This document shows positions 1 through 10,730 of a DNA stretch of 64,000 nt, piece after piece. The stretch's first letter is position 1, and each line of letters begins with the position of its first letter. Source of the DNA: Taeniopygia guttata (taxonomy: Eukaryota; Chordata; Aves; Passeriformes; Estrildidae). Both the position numbers and the translations under genes were made by a program. The notes beneath the pieces were generated by a model. That model did no database searches. It was given only the letters and a program-made list of their open reading frames with translations, and had not been told where the DNA came from. The DNA lies in contig NC_133024.1 in the NCBI RefSeq assembly GCF_048771995.1, forward strand, positions 115,651,001 to 115,715,000, read 5' to 3'.

Positions 1-2116
1 CAGACAAGGCCAAGACGCCACTGCGAGAAGTCCTGAAAGGTACGAGGGTCCCTTAGGACCCCACAACTGACCGAGCCTCCAGCCAGCTGCAGCAGGCTCT
101 GGGTGCCACCCTCCTCCTCCTCCTCCCTCTGCAGAGCGTGCTGAGAAGCTGGGCCAGAGCCTCACCAAGATCCCCTACAAGGACACGTTCTGGAAGGGCA
201 CAACCCGCACCCGGCCCAGTAAGGACTGGGGGTCCCTTGGGGAGTGCCATGGGTCCCCCGGGCCCTGCTGGCACTGCTTCCTGGATCCAGCAGCTATTAG
301 GCACTCATCCCTCTTCCACTGTAGGGAATGGGACCCTGAACAAACTGGCCGGGATTGACTTCAAACAGCTGAGCCTGAGCCACAAACTGAATGAGAACCA
401 GTCAGGAGAGGTAGGTCCCTCTCATGCCCAGGTGGGCGCTGTGCCTGTGCAGACCCCCGTGCCCTGGCCCAGCCGGGCACACTGCTCTGGAGTCCTATGG
501 CCAGGTGCAGGGAGGGAGCTCCTCCCCAGCTCAAGGGGCTCCCTTCTCATTGGGGACCCTTGGTCCCATGGGCTCCAGAGCCCCATACAGGGGCCTGGGG
601 ATGCTGGGGACTGCAGCCCTTTCACGGTGCCCGTGTCTCTGCTCCTCCTCCAGCTGTGGAAGGGGCGCTGGCAGGGCAATGACATCGTAATCAAAATGCT
701 GAAGATCCGGGACTGGACGACGCGAAAGAGCCGGGACTTCAACGAGGAGTACCCAAAACTGCGGTGGGTGCTGCACATGCCTGGGATCCACACCAGCGTT
801 TGACCAGGGCCACTCTGGCACCTTCTCAGGGCCAACAGCAGCCCTCAGAGTATGGGGCAGGAAGGAGCCTCCCAGCTCTGTGGGGCCAGGAATGCTTGGG
901 GTGGTGGCCAAGGGCTGGGAGGCCCTGGAGGATAGCAAAGGCCAGACGAGGGGGTGCAGGCAGCCCCTTCCTGTTCTTAGGGCTGTCACTTCTCTTGCAG
1001 GATCTTTTCCCACCCCAATGTGCTGCCAGTGCTGGGTGCCTGCCAGGCCCCTCCAGCTCCCCACCCCACTGTCATCAGCCACTGGATGCCTTATGGTTCC
1101 CTGTACAACGTCCTGCACGAAGGAACCAGTGAGTGCTGGGGGACGGCGTGTTTGGGGGCAGCAGGGTCTCTCCAGCCACAGCCCTGGCTGGGCTTAGGGT
1201 GGGTTGACCCTGTCACCCCTTTCCCAGATTTTGTGGTGGACCAGATGCAGGCGGTGAAGTTCGCCTTTGATATCGCGCGGGGCATGGCCTTCCTGCACAC
1301 GCTGGAGCCCCTCATACCGCGGCACCACCTCAACAGCCGCAGCATCATGGTGAGTGGGGCACAGCCCCTCTCCCAGGATAGGGGCTTTCAGGGCAGGGAG
1401 GCTCCTGTTGACTGCCTGCTGTCCGCAGATTGATGAGGACATGACGGCACGGATCAGCATGGCCGACGTCAAGTTCTCCTTCCAGTGCCCGGGGCGGATG
1501 TACGCCCCGGCCTGGGTGGCTCCCGAAGGTGAGTGCCCCGTTCCCAGCCCCCCCGGACTGGCCCCCTCGCCGCCAGTCCCACTCAGCCCCCAGCCATCCC
1601 CCAGCCCTGCAGAAGAAACCAGAGGAGATCAACCGGCGCTCAGCTGACATGTGGAGCTTCGCCGTGCTGCTGTGGGAGCTGGTGACACGTGAGGTGCCCT
1701 TCGCTGACCTGTCCAACATGGAGATCGGTATGAAGGTGAGGGGGTGGAGGGGCAAAGGAACTGGGTCAGAGTTAGGGCAGAAGTTCTGGCCTTTGAGGGT
1801 GGTGAGGCCCTGGCACAGGTTGCCCAGAGAATTCTGGCTGCTCCATCCCTGGAAGCGTTTAAGGCCAGGTTGGAGGGGGTGTGGAACCACCTGGGCAGGT
1901 GGAAGGTGTCCCTGCCTGTGGAGGCAGGGTCCCAGTCCTGACTCAGGCTCCTCTTCCTGCTTGCAGGTAGCACTGGAGGGGCTACGTCCCACCATCCCCC
2001 CTGGCATCTCCCCCCACATCTGCAAACTGATGAAGATCTGCATGAACGAGGACCCAGCCAAGCGCCCCAAGTTCGACATGATCGTGCCCATCCTGGAGAA
2101 GATGCAGGAGAAGTAG
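1..2116 (+). CDS. ILK: Integrin-linked kinase (pseudokinase), 3' part
   Basis: Exons read 1-39 (partial), 135-218, 325-410, 654-763, 1001-1128, 1228-1349, 1429-1528, 1605-1735 and 1967-2116 (stop TAG). All have GT/AG borders and a continuous frame, giving 315 complete residues equivalent to about 138-452 of human ILK. The N-terminal ankyrin repeats are upstream of the window. The kinase-like domain holds the ATP-contacting lysine (NDIVIK, human K220). The catalytic loop reads PRHHLNSRS, without the HRD aspartate, and the usual DFG position reads ADVK, so the protein is a pseudokinase as in other vertebrates. ILK is known to sit in the IPP complex with PINCH and parvin at integrin adhesions, linking beta-integrin tails to actin. 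The last intron carries a CR1 fragment. The gene is tail-to-tail with TAF10. Identity is certain; the assignment rests on near-identity such as [20 protein letters not shown]. Confidence 0.97.
1760..1933 (+). mobile_element. CR1 LINE 3' fragment in the last ILK intron
   Basis: The stretch reads like the CR1 3' region: gaggccctggcacaggttgc, then ccatccctggaagcgtttaa, then ggaaggtgtccctgcc. It is 5'-truncated, in sense orientation to ILK, and lies wholly between donor 1736 and acceptor 1966. It lacks the terminal ATTCTATG-type repeat. Confidence 0.85.
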
Positions 2117-2600
2117 AGAGGAGGCGCCTCCCCCCTCCAGTGCTGCCTTGCACCCCCCGCCACCCCCAAGTGCCTTTAGCCCTAGAGCCAGGGGGGGCAG
2201 AGGACACCCCTCACCCTGAGCCAGCCACGGACACACGGTACAGATGGCACTGCCTGTGCTGGAGCTCTGCAGGCTCCAGACCCCCGCCCAGGGCAGCCCC
2301 TCCCCAGGGTAGCCCTAACCCAGCCTCTGGGCAGCCCCCAGTGCAGTGCAGCCCCCCTACCCCAGGGCATGGTGTGGGGCTTGCCTCTGCTGCTGGGGGG
2401 CAGGGCTGTGGGGCCCCCTGTCCCCCTTGCTGGGCAAAGCCCAACCCAGGACTCAGCACCCACAGCTGGGGGGAAAGGGGCAGGCCAGGAGAGGCCACCT
2501 GTGGTGCCCAGCACTGCCCCCGCTTCGCGCTTCACTGGCCACTTCCCTCTGGCCCCAGAATGGCCACTGGCAACCAAATAAATGTTTGGTATGGAATCAG
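2117..2600 (+). other. ILK: ILK 3' untranslated region with poly(A) signal
   Basis: GC-rich sequence follows the ILK stop. An AATAAA hexamer lies at 2577-2582, the only canonical signal before the convergent TAF10 gene, so cleavage is expected at about 2595-2605. The span 2600-3110 between the two 3' ends has no recognisable gene or repeat. Confidence 0.7.
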
Positions 2601-3116
2601 CTGCTGGGGTATGGGGCGAAGGAATGGGGAGACTTGGTTGGGGTGGGGGGCTGGAGTGACTGGGGGGCTGGGACTCACAGGGGATGTCTAGGACTTAGGG
2701 TGGGGTTGGATTGACATGGGGCTACCTTGCAGCCCACAGAGCCCTGGGCACAAGTCACCACCCACAGCAGCCCTCTGGTGCCCAGCACAAGTAGGGTAGA
2801 TAGGCACAGGGCCCCGTCAGGAGGGGCCTGGTGCAGGAGGGGTGGGCTCAGGGTCCCATCCCTGGCTCCAATTGTCGTGCTGCCTGTGCAGCCCCCATGC
2901 TATTCCCTGTGTGAGACAAGGGGCAGTTTAGGGAAGGAGGAGAAGGAAGAGTGCTAGGCAGTCCCTGTGCCCTAAGCCCACTCTGCTCCAGTACTGCTGG
3001 GAGCACCGAGCCCCCTGTGACCGGCAGAGCGGGGTGAGCACGTGGAGGACCAGGGCCAGCACTTGTGGACGCAGGCACAGGAGCAAGGCTGCCATCCCAC
3101 AAAACCCTGTGAGGTG

Positions 3117-3122
3117 TTTAAT
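3117..3122 (-). terminator. TAF10: TAF10 poly(A) signal ATTAAA
   Basis: The + strand reads tttaat, which is ATTAAA on the coding strand, only about 45 nt past the TAF10 stop codon. This implies a very short 3'UTR. The variant hexamer is the second most common vertebrate signal. Confidence 0.6.
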
Positions 3123-3166
3123 GGCACTGACACGACCCCTACAAGCTGCCCAAGCTCCCCCGTGCT

Positions 3167-5004
3167 CTATGTGAAGTAATGCGGCTTCTTGACGTTGATG
3201 CCATACTCAGCCAGTGCTGGTGTCAGGTCCTCCATGGTCAGCGTGTACTTCTTGTCCTGAGGGACATGGGGCAGGCGGTCACAGCAGGGACAGCCGGGGC
3301 TGTGGGACCCCTCACGGTGCAGGGACAGGCATGTCCCACAGCCAGAGGAGCTGCTGGGGCAGCACTGGGGTATGCCCAGCTCCCCACAGACATCCCTGGA
3401 CATCTAGCACCAAATCCTACTGGCCTTGCGGAGCCCCTGATCCCCAGATATGGCACTAGGAAGGTCCCGAGGACCCCTCACTCCAGCTCCTCCCCAAGCC
3501 CAGAGCTGCAGCCAGTGCTGGGGTGGAGGGGCACCAAAGGGTGTCCCCGCCAGCTCCTCCCCACCCGCAGGAACCCAGCATAAGCCCGCAGATTTTGGGA
3601 TTTCTGCACTCCACGTTCTTGCACTCGGTGGCTGCGGCTCAGCCCCATCCCCAGAGAGGGCTCCCCGCTCCCCCCAGGCCCTCACCTTGCTCTTGCTGCG
3701 GGAGCTGCCCGAAGCCGTGCCCTTCATCTTGCAGTGCTGCAGCGCATCGTTGGCGATGTCCGAGATGAACTTCTGAGCCGCCAGCGAGATCAGGCGGATT
3801 CTGCGGGACAGGGACCGTGTTGGCGAGGCAACAGGGTCCGCGGGGCCTTCTGCCGGACCCTGCGCGGCTCCCGCCTCTCCCCCTCAGCTTGCAGCCACTC
3901 ACATGCGGGGGTCCGAGGCCTCAAAGCCTGCCCGGTTCAGGTAATACCCTGTGACGGCGTCCGGGATCTGGGAAGGGAAGAGTTGGAACAGCTGCACGGC
4001 CCCGCGGGGCGTTTCTACATCCCGTGTCCCCTGGCACAGGAGCCGCGCCGTACCCCAGTACCGCGGGACCTGCCCCGTGTCCCATCCCGTCCCGTCCCGT
4101 GGGAGCCGCCCCGTGTGTCGGTACCGTGGGAGTGTAGTCCTCCAGCTGCATGAGGAAGTCCACGAGCGGCGTGGTGGACACCACGGGCTTCACGTCGCCG
4201 TTGGCCGCGGGCGGCACGTACACACCGTTGGACATGGCCCCGTCCGGGGGAGCGGCCACGGCCGCGGACACCGGCACTACGGGACAGCACGGTCAGCGCT
4301 GGGAACCGCGCACGGCACCGGCACCACGGGACAGCACGGTCAGCGCTAGAACCGCGCACGGCACCGGCACCGCGGGACAGCACGGTCAGAGCTAGAACCG
4401 CGCACGGCACCGGCACCGCGGGACAGCACGGTCAGAGCTGGGAACCGCGCACGGCACCGGCACCACGGGACAGCACGGTCAGCGCTAGAACCGCGCACGG
4501 CACCGGCACCACGGGACAGCACGGTCAGCGCTAGAACCGCGCACGGCACCGGACAGCACGGTCAGAGCTGGGAACCGCGCACGGCACCGGCAACGCGGGA
4601 CAGCACGGTCAGAGCTAGAACCGCGCACGGCACCGGCACTACGGGACAGCACGGTCAGCGCTGGGAACCGCGCACGGCACCGGCAACGCGGGACACACGC
4701 CCAGCGGGACCCGGGGCACCCCGGAACACCCCGGGGGCCGCTCCCCCGGTCCGAATGGCTCAGCGCGTCCCGCGGGGCTCCCGTGCGCGGGGCCCATCCC
4801 CCGCCGCCCCCATCGCGACTCACCGGGACCCCTCCCGCCGGCCGCACAGCCCTCGGCGGCGCGCGCCGCCCCGCCCCCCGCAGCCGGCGCCGCCCCGGGC
4901 CCGGCGCTGCCCGCGGCGGCCGGGCTGGGCTTGCTGCCCTCGGCGGGGCCCGGCGGGGCAGCCGGAGCCGCGGCCGCGGGGTCGGGATCGCCGCTGCCGC
5001 TCAT
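3167..5004 (-). CDS. TAF10: TFIID/SAGA subunit TAF10
   Basis: Five coding exons: 4824-5004, 4125-4276, 3903-3967, 3686-3800 and 3167-3256. They total 603 nt, giving 200 residues plus stop (about 218 in human). The first 60 or so residues are an Ala/Pro/Gly-rich low-complexity arm after the start [13 protein letters not shown]. The histone-fold region follows at about 90-195: [48 protein letters not shown] and the C-terminal [11 protein letters not shown] to KKPHYFT. TAF10 is a core subunit shared by TFIID and SAGA and pairs with TAF8 or SUPT7L through the histone fold. The segment RSKSKDKKY keeps the K-S-K context methylated by SETD7 in human TAF10 (K189). Start codon chosen because the Met sits in the family N-terminal context just downstream of three CCAAT boxes. 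Intron 1 is filled by a minisatellite. Confidence 0.96.
3257..3685 (-). other. TAF10: TAF10 intron 4
   Basis: A 429-bp GC-rich intron with minus-strand donor GTGAGG at its high end and acceptor CCTCAG at its low end. No repeat, RNA gene or other feature was recognised. Confidence 0.7.
4268..4697. repeat. 46-47 bp minisatellite filling TAF10 intron 1
   Basis: About nine head-to-tail units plus a partial one. Each runs from accggcac through gggacagcacggtcag and ends aaccgcgcacggc; one unit is about 8 bp shorter. Units differ at a few positions (gctagaacc or gctgggaacc; cac/cgc/ctac/aac before gcggg or ggg). The array starts inside exon 2 (edge at 4276) and takes up most of the 547-bp intron. 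Low divergence suggests recent turnover. Confidence 0.93.
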
Positions 5005-5140
5005 GGTCCCGGCGCCAGCCCGCTCTGCGCCTGCGCATGCCGAGCCGCTCCATTGGCCCCGCGGCTCCTTCGCTCCGCCCCTCTCGCCGTCCCATTGGCC
5101 CCGTTGGGCCCCCGCCACGCCCTCCATTGGTTCAGCCCTC
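5005..5140 (-). promoter_or_regulatory. TAF10: TAF10 core promoter with three CCAAT boxes
   Basis: Immediately upstream of the TAF10 ATG, the + strand has ATTGG (CCAAT on the transcribed orientation) at 5052-5056, 5094-5098 and 5126-5130, in a GC-rich TATA-less stretch. Regularly spaced CCAAT boxes are typical of NF-Y-driven housekeeping promoters. The TSS is inferred, not seen. Confidence 0.6.
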
Positions 5141-5214
5141 CGACGCTCATCGCCCCGCACGCCCCCTGGCGGACGCGCGGGCACAGACACAGGCGGTGGG
5201 CGGGGCTTCGCTCG

Positions 5215-5220
5215 TTTATT
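5215..5220 (-). terminator. TPP1: TPP1 poly(A) signal AATAAA
   Basis: The + strand tttatt is AATAAA on the TPP1 strand, 195 nt after its stop codon. It is the only canonical hexamer between TPP1 and TAF10. Confidence 0.7.
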
Positions 5221-5414
5221 GCTCCGCCCCCGCCGCCCCCGCTCCGCCCCCAGCTCCGCCCCCGCTCCGCGGCGTTCGCGGCCCGGTCCCGCTGCCCGGT
5301 CCCGCTGTCCGTGCGGTCCCGCGGTCCGGTCCCGCTGCCCGCGCCCCGTTGCTCGATCCCGCTGTCCGGTCCCGCCCCGCTGTCCGGCACCGTGCTCATG
5401 CCACGGTGCCCCGG

Positions 5415-8400
5415 TCAGCGCGGCCCGAGCGCCCGCAGCAGGCGCGGGAAGTTGGGGGTGCCCCAGCCCGTGACCGGGTCCCAGGCGGGGGTGGCGCAGA
5501 AGCCCTGGCCCTGCACGGTGCCATCCAGGCAGGACAGGTGGCAGCCCTGGATCACCTGCGGGGACCAGCCTCAGTACTGGACCTCGGCGACACCCGCCAG
5601 GTCTCGGGACAGCGACCTCCGGAACACCCGAGTCCCACACAGGATCCCTGTCCCAGGGCACAAGGACCACCCAGGACAGGGGTACCATGGGCACAGGGAC
5701 CCTGCCCACAACCCCCGGGAACCAGGGACAGCTGTCCCTGCCATCCCTGAGACAGGAATCCCGGGGACAGGGGACCCCAGACATCTGACACGAGGACCCC
5801 CACAGAGCTCACAGGAGCCCATAGGGACCCCCAAGGACACCACTCCCATGGAAAGGTCAAGGGCAACCCCAGGACCCCCTCCCATGGGAACGCCATAGGG
5901 ATTCTCTCCTGCCCTCCAGCAGGACACTGCTGGCCCTGCCCCAGGCACAGCTCTGGGAGCAGGAGCGCCAGGACAGCCCCCAACCCCCAGGACAGCCCTT
6001 GGAGCACACATGGCCCTCCCAGCCCCATGGACAGGCCCACCCCAGGCCTCAGCCAAACACGTCAGGACACCTGAAGTCCCCTCAGCCCCCAGGACAGCCC
6101 CTCCAGCCCATTCCCTGCTCCGCTCACATCGTAGAATGCGTCACCAAGCCCTTGCTTCTGCAGCTGGTAAAGCGCAGGGTTGAGGAAGCCAAGGGGTGCC
6201 AGCCCCTGCTGCAGGCGCCGGTCATTGATCAGTGCCACCATGCCCGCCACCACCGGTGTGGACGCCTGCGTGGGCACAACCGCTCATCCCAGGGCCCCGC
6301 CATGCTGGAGGGCAGCAGGGGGTGAGCTCCTTACCGAGGTTCCCGACACCCAGGGCAGCGGGATGCGGTTTGTCACCACCCAGTAGTTGTCAGAGAGCGC
6401 AGCCAGGTCGGGGTACGCACGGCCGCTGCTGTTGTAGTAGGAGCTGGGCGGCAGCTTCGAGGCTGAGCGCAGGAAATGCCCGACAGCAGCGGCCTGGGGA
6501 CAGCACGGCCCGTGGGCATCCCCACAGCCACTGCAGCGAGCCTAACCTGAGCAGCCCCGTCTGCAGCCCCCAGCCTGGCAGCGCCAGCGTCCCTCACCTG
6601 GTACTCGGGCATGGGGAAGACGTTGCTGAAGCCGCCCCCGCTGATGTAATCCGTCACCTCCTCCGTCACCAGGAAGGGGTTCTTGAAGGACGTGCCACCC
6701 ACGGTGGTGACGTAGGGGCTGGGGAAGCAGGGGGACACTGCCTGTGGGCACACGGCTGCCTGGGCCTCAGCAGCCACCAACAGCCCCCTCTGCTACCACA
6801 CCTTCACCCCACAGACCAAAGCAATCCCACAGCTGCACAGGCTGCAGCTCTGGGCTCTGTACGCCTGCTGGTGAGGACCCTCAGGTGACCTTCCAGGGAC
6901 TCAGACACCACTGGGGCTGGGGCCAGCCGTGCCCCTGCAGGGCTGTGCTGACCCCTCGCACCCACCTGGAGGCCGGGAAGCTGGGCCGGAACGTGTGGTT
7001 CCCGCCATGCTCTCGCCGACAGCCAGCACCGTCGTCACCTGCGACACGGGAACAGGTGACAGGTGTGCACGGCGCTCCAGGCACCCCCTCCCCAGCCCCG
7101 CTCGGTGCTCGAGCTCAGACGCACCTGAGGCAAACAGGATGGTGAGGCCGCGGGCCGCCGCCTTCATGAGCTCGGTGTTGACGCGCTCCATGTAGGCGTA
7201 GGACAGGCTGTCCTCGTCGTCCCCGTAGCTCACCGAGTGCACCCAGGGCAGCGCTGACATGTTGCTGAGCAGCAGCAGCCAGGCCAAGAAGGGCTCCTGG
7301 CTCTCGTGGCGCCCTGCAAGTCCATCGGGGAAGAGACACGTGGGATAGCTCCTCTGACATCAGCGACGGTGGGAGACAGTGCGAGGAGCCCTGCCTCATC
7401 AGCACCAGCACCCTCCTTCGCAGTGCAGCCCCAAGTGCTCCTTCCTGTGGGCCATGGAGTCACAGCACATGCGGCCTGGAGCTCCGTGAACTCATCCTGG
7501 GGCTCCTCACGTTGACAGCACTGAGCTTCAGCTCAGCCCATGGGGTTGGCAAGACTGTCATCAGCCCAGGACAGGGGGCTACACTCACACCCCCTCTCTG
7601 AGACTCTGCCCCAGGGCTGCAGCCACATGGGCACCTGTGGGCCCAGCAGGGCCTCAGCTCCTCCTCTGGCAACAGGTCCCAGCAGAGTAGCGCATGTGCC
7701 ACCTCCACACATTCCACCTGCACCTGCCCAGGTCCCTCCCTGTCCCCAGCCCTCTCCACTGGGAGGGGAGCAGAGCCCCAGGCACACCCACTCACTCTCG
7801 GTCACCCATGTCACTCATCTGCATCCTTCCCACACTGGTAACTGTGTGAGGGCGGAGGGAAGGGCAGCACTCATCTGCTGTCACCGTCACCATCAGGGAC
7901 AGGGCTGTTGTCTCAGTGGCACCGACCTGCTCAGCCAGTTCCCAATCTGGGACAGGGACACTGCCCCTAGCACTGTGCCCTGTTTGTGTTTGTGCAGGCT
8001 GTTTGGCAATTTGTTTTCCCCATTCCCTCACTCTCCCTCATCTGCTCCTCTGGAAGGCTCGTGGGTGGGAGCTCAGCTGCAGCAGAGCTGGAAAACCCCA
8101 CAGGAGGAGGGCTGTGCCCTCCTTCATGGGAGCTGAGCGGGGCAGCTGCTCTGTATGGTGCTAGCAACAAAAACCCTGCTTCAGGATACTCTGAAGGTTG
8201 AAGGTTCACAGAGTTCAAAGTCACCACACACAGCAGGAGTGATATCCCCAGGAGCTGGAAATGCGGTGCCAGCTCTGACCTGGAGAGCACACAGGGTCCA
8301 CTCCCACAGCAGCTGGGGAAGCACCTGGGGCAGTACTACAGCCAGTTGTCTGCACAGCCCTGCAAGCTCTCCCCTCACTCCTCCCAGCACTCCCCTCCCT

Positions 8401-10722
8401 CACATTTCAAGTGTTCCCTTCCTGCTCCAGGCCCTCCCCTCCTCCCTCTGGGTGCTCTCCTTCCCCTCCAGGTGTTCCCCCTGCCCCTCGGGGCTCTTCC
8501 CCAGTACCTGCGTTGCTGAAGACCCAGGTGGAGACATTGGCACCCGTGCTCATGATGTATTCTACATCCAGGCTGGCCTCCAGCCCCGCTTTGCCACGGC
8601 CCTGGTGCCCCACCACCCGGTCCACCTGTGTGCGGTGGGCAAAGCCGCTGCCAAAGAGCTGCATGAACTCAGCCAGGTCAGCTTGGTGGAAGTACTGCTC
8701 GAGAAACTGTGGGACACAGAGGGACAGGTTGTCTGCTCTCGAAAAAACAAAGTAACGCTTTGATCCTGATGTAGGAAATTTCCCAGCACGGGTCTGTGCT
8801 ATACCAGGTGCTCCCAGCAGCCACTGAGGGACACCCAGCTGTCCCAAGACCCCCAGACCAGCACCAAACCCTTGGACTGCCCCGGCACACAGGCCTCTGA
8901 CAGGGCAGCGCTCACCTGTGCACAGGCCTGGCTGTTGTTGGGCAGCAGCCCCACGTCCCCCCCCGTCATGTTGTATCTCTCGCGCAGGACAGCCGGCGTC
9001 ACGCCCAGGTGGAACGAAGCTCGTGCCCGCTGCGCGTCCTTCCTGGCCCCGGCTCTGCTGACTGCCTTGCGCTCCGTGGGGAACCGGTGCATCCCACCCA
9101 CTGCAGCAGAGCCCAGCGGGATGGGAGAGGCTGTCAGGGCACAGAGCCCTGGGAGGGCAGGACAGAGCCCTTGGGCTCCTCATCCCTGCCCCCACTTCTA
9201 CATGGGCAGGCCAACAGCAGGGCTCGGAGAGCCCAGCCCTGCAGCCCTGGCCCAGGGGAAGAGCCTCTTCAGCCTTCCCACAGCTGAGCCTTCCTCAGCC
9301 TTCCCGCGGCTCAGCCACAGCCTCAGCCTGGCCCCCCCATGCTGTTCATGGGACGGTCACTGGATCCCATGAAACAGGGATCTGCAGGAGGGAGGTTTGT
9401 CCCCCAGGAGCAGCAGCACCTGCGTTCCGCAGCCTCAGCTCCCCCAGGTGGGACGTACCGAAGTCCAGGTGCTCAGCGAGCTCTGCAGGGACAGAGTAGG
9501 GCAGCGGGGACCGCAGCAGGCTGCGCTGGCCCTGCACGTACCGGTGGAACTCAGCCCCAGGGAGCAGGCGCTCGGCCGCGCTGCAACACAGGGACAGCCG
9601 CTGTGGGACGGGACAGCCCTGGGACACAGGGACAGCCACCGAAGGACAGGACAGGGCTGGGAGAGAGGGACAGCCACTACAGAGTGGGACTGGACTAGGA
9701 CACAGGAACAGCCACCACAGGATGGGACAGCAGTGAGACACAGAGACAGCCACCACAGGGCCAGCAGAGCCAGTTCCAGCCCTCAGAGCTCACCTTGCAG
9801 GCAGGTAACACTCCAGAAAGTCAAGGGTGGTGACACTCCGGCAGTCCTCTACACCATGGCCTTGCAGCCACTTCAGAACCGTCATCAGCGTGGCTGCGGA
9901 AGGCTGGACCAAGTCCCTCACCTGCTCCAGGGACAGGTACTGCCCTGGGAGGGACACAGGGGTTACAGATCCCCTCACAGGCTGCGGGGGTCTCGGGCCT
10001 CAGGGACCGGGCCGTTACCGTATTGTGGGGACCGGGGGTCCGAGACAGCCTGGACCAGGCGGACGAGACGGGCGGTGCCGCGCTGCCGCAGGGCGAAGGT
10101 CAGCTGCACCGGCTGCCCGGGATCCACGCGGCCGGCGTGGGCCCAGCCGGGGGGCACGCTGCAGGGTGGGCGGTGAGCGGGGCCACCACCGGCACCGCAG
10201 CCTGGCCCGGCCCGGCCCGGCCCCCGCCCCGGACCTACCGGAACGGCTGGTCCCGCTCCAGCTGCAGCGCGAGCCCCGGGGCGCAGCTCCAGGCGGCCAC
10301 ACACAGCGTTAGCATGGCGGGGATCCCCCAACACCTGCAATGGGCTCAGGGGAGCACCGGCACTGACCGCGGACCGAGCCCGAAGCCCGTCTGACTACCC
10401 CTTACCCTGGGTCTGGGGAGCCCCCCGGAACTCCCCGAGTCCCAGCACCGGGGAGCCTGTCTGACCCCACTACCTGCCACCGGGGAGCCCGGCTGGCCGC
10501 GAGCCCTCACCACCGGGAAACCCCGCCTGACCCCGGCCCCCGTCCCCACCGCCACCGGGAGCCCCGTCGGACCCCTGAGCCTCCGTCACCCGGGAGCCCC
10601 GTCGGACCCCATGGCCGCCGGGGCCGCCCCGGTCCCGTTACCGCCCCCGGGCGGGGTGCCCCGGTGTCCCGGGGTATCCCGGTGTCCCGGTGTCCCGCTC
10701 CGCGCCGTTACCCCCGCGCCAT
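5415..10722 (-). CDS. TPP1: Lysosomal tripeptidyl-peptidase 1 (CLN2)
   Basis: Thirteen coding exons: 10712-10722, 10239-10334, 10019-10158, 9794-9944, 9459-9580, 8916-9100, 8508-8706, 7125-7313, 6966-7038, 6598-6718, 6335-6493, 6128-6265, 5415-5555. They total 1725 nt, giving 574 residues (human 563, also 13 exons). A signal peptide lies at about 1-25, followed by a propeptide and the sedolisin (S53) domain, which starts near FHLGVTP. Catalytic residues are visible: E278 and D282 in GLEASLD, D366 in ASGDDGAG, and S482 in SGTSAS, where the motif spans the exon 11/12 junction. The Ca-site segments FYDVIQGC and [11 protein letters not shown] are present. The enzyme removes N-terminal tripeptides in the lysosome; human loss causes CLN2 disease. 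Sequons match the five human glycosylation sites (NMT, NNS, NVS, NMS, NSS), plus an extra NHT. Exon 1 is only 11 nt and is inferred from phase and splice sites. Confidence 0.95.
5556..6127 (-). other. TPP1: TPP1 intron 12
   Basis: A 572-bp intron rich in degenerate gggac/ccagg words, such as recurrent cccaggacagcccc. This is loosely repetitive but forms no clean array. No RNA gene or transposon recognised. Confidence 0.6.
7314..8507 (-). other. TPP1: TPP1 intron 7
   Basis: The largest TPP1 intron (1194 bp). It is mixed GC-rich sequence with a C/T-rich tract near 8370-8500 next to the exon 7 donor. I see no transposon, RNA gene or conserved motif. Confidence 0.6.
9101..9458 (-). other. TPP1: TPP1 intron 5
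   Basis: A 358-bp intron. A short degenerate repeat of agccttccc/cagcctcag words lies at about 9268-9330. Nothing else recognised. Confidence 0.5.
9586..9760. repeat. Degenerate minisatellite in TPP1 intron 4
   Basis: About four diverged units of roughly 40-45 bp, each carrying gacacagggacagccac followed by a gggac-rich segment, fill most of the 213-bp intron between exons 4 and 5. Confidence 0.7.
10335..10711 (-). other. TPP1: TPP1 intron 1 (inferred)
   Basis: The minus-strand donor GTAACGG follows ATGGCGCGGGG at 10711-10705, and acceptor TTGCAG ends at 10335. Removing it joins 11 nt of exon 1 in frame to exon 2, giving [20 protein letters not shown] second Met in exon 2 (10315) could act as a start if this intron is wrong, giving a shorter but still hydrophobic signal peptide. 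Confidence 0.65.
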
Positions 10723-10730
10723 GCCGCCCG

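Noticed and set aside
4639-5784. A 381-codon minus-strand frame through TAF10 exon 1
   Set aside because: Only the part from 5004 down to 4824 is TAF10; the rest is TPP1 3' sequence, promoter and minisatellite.
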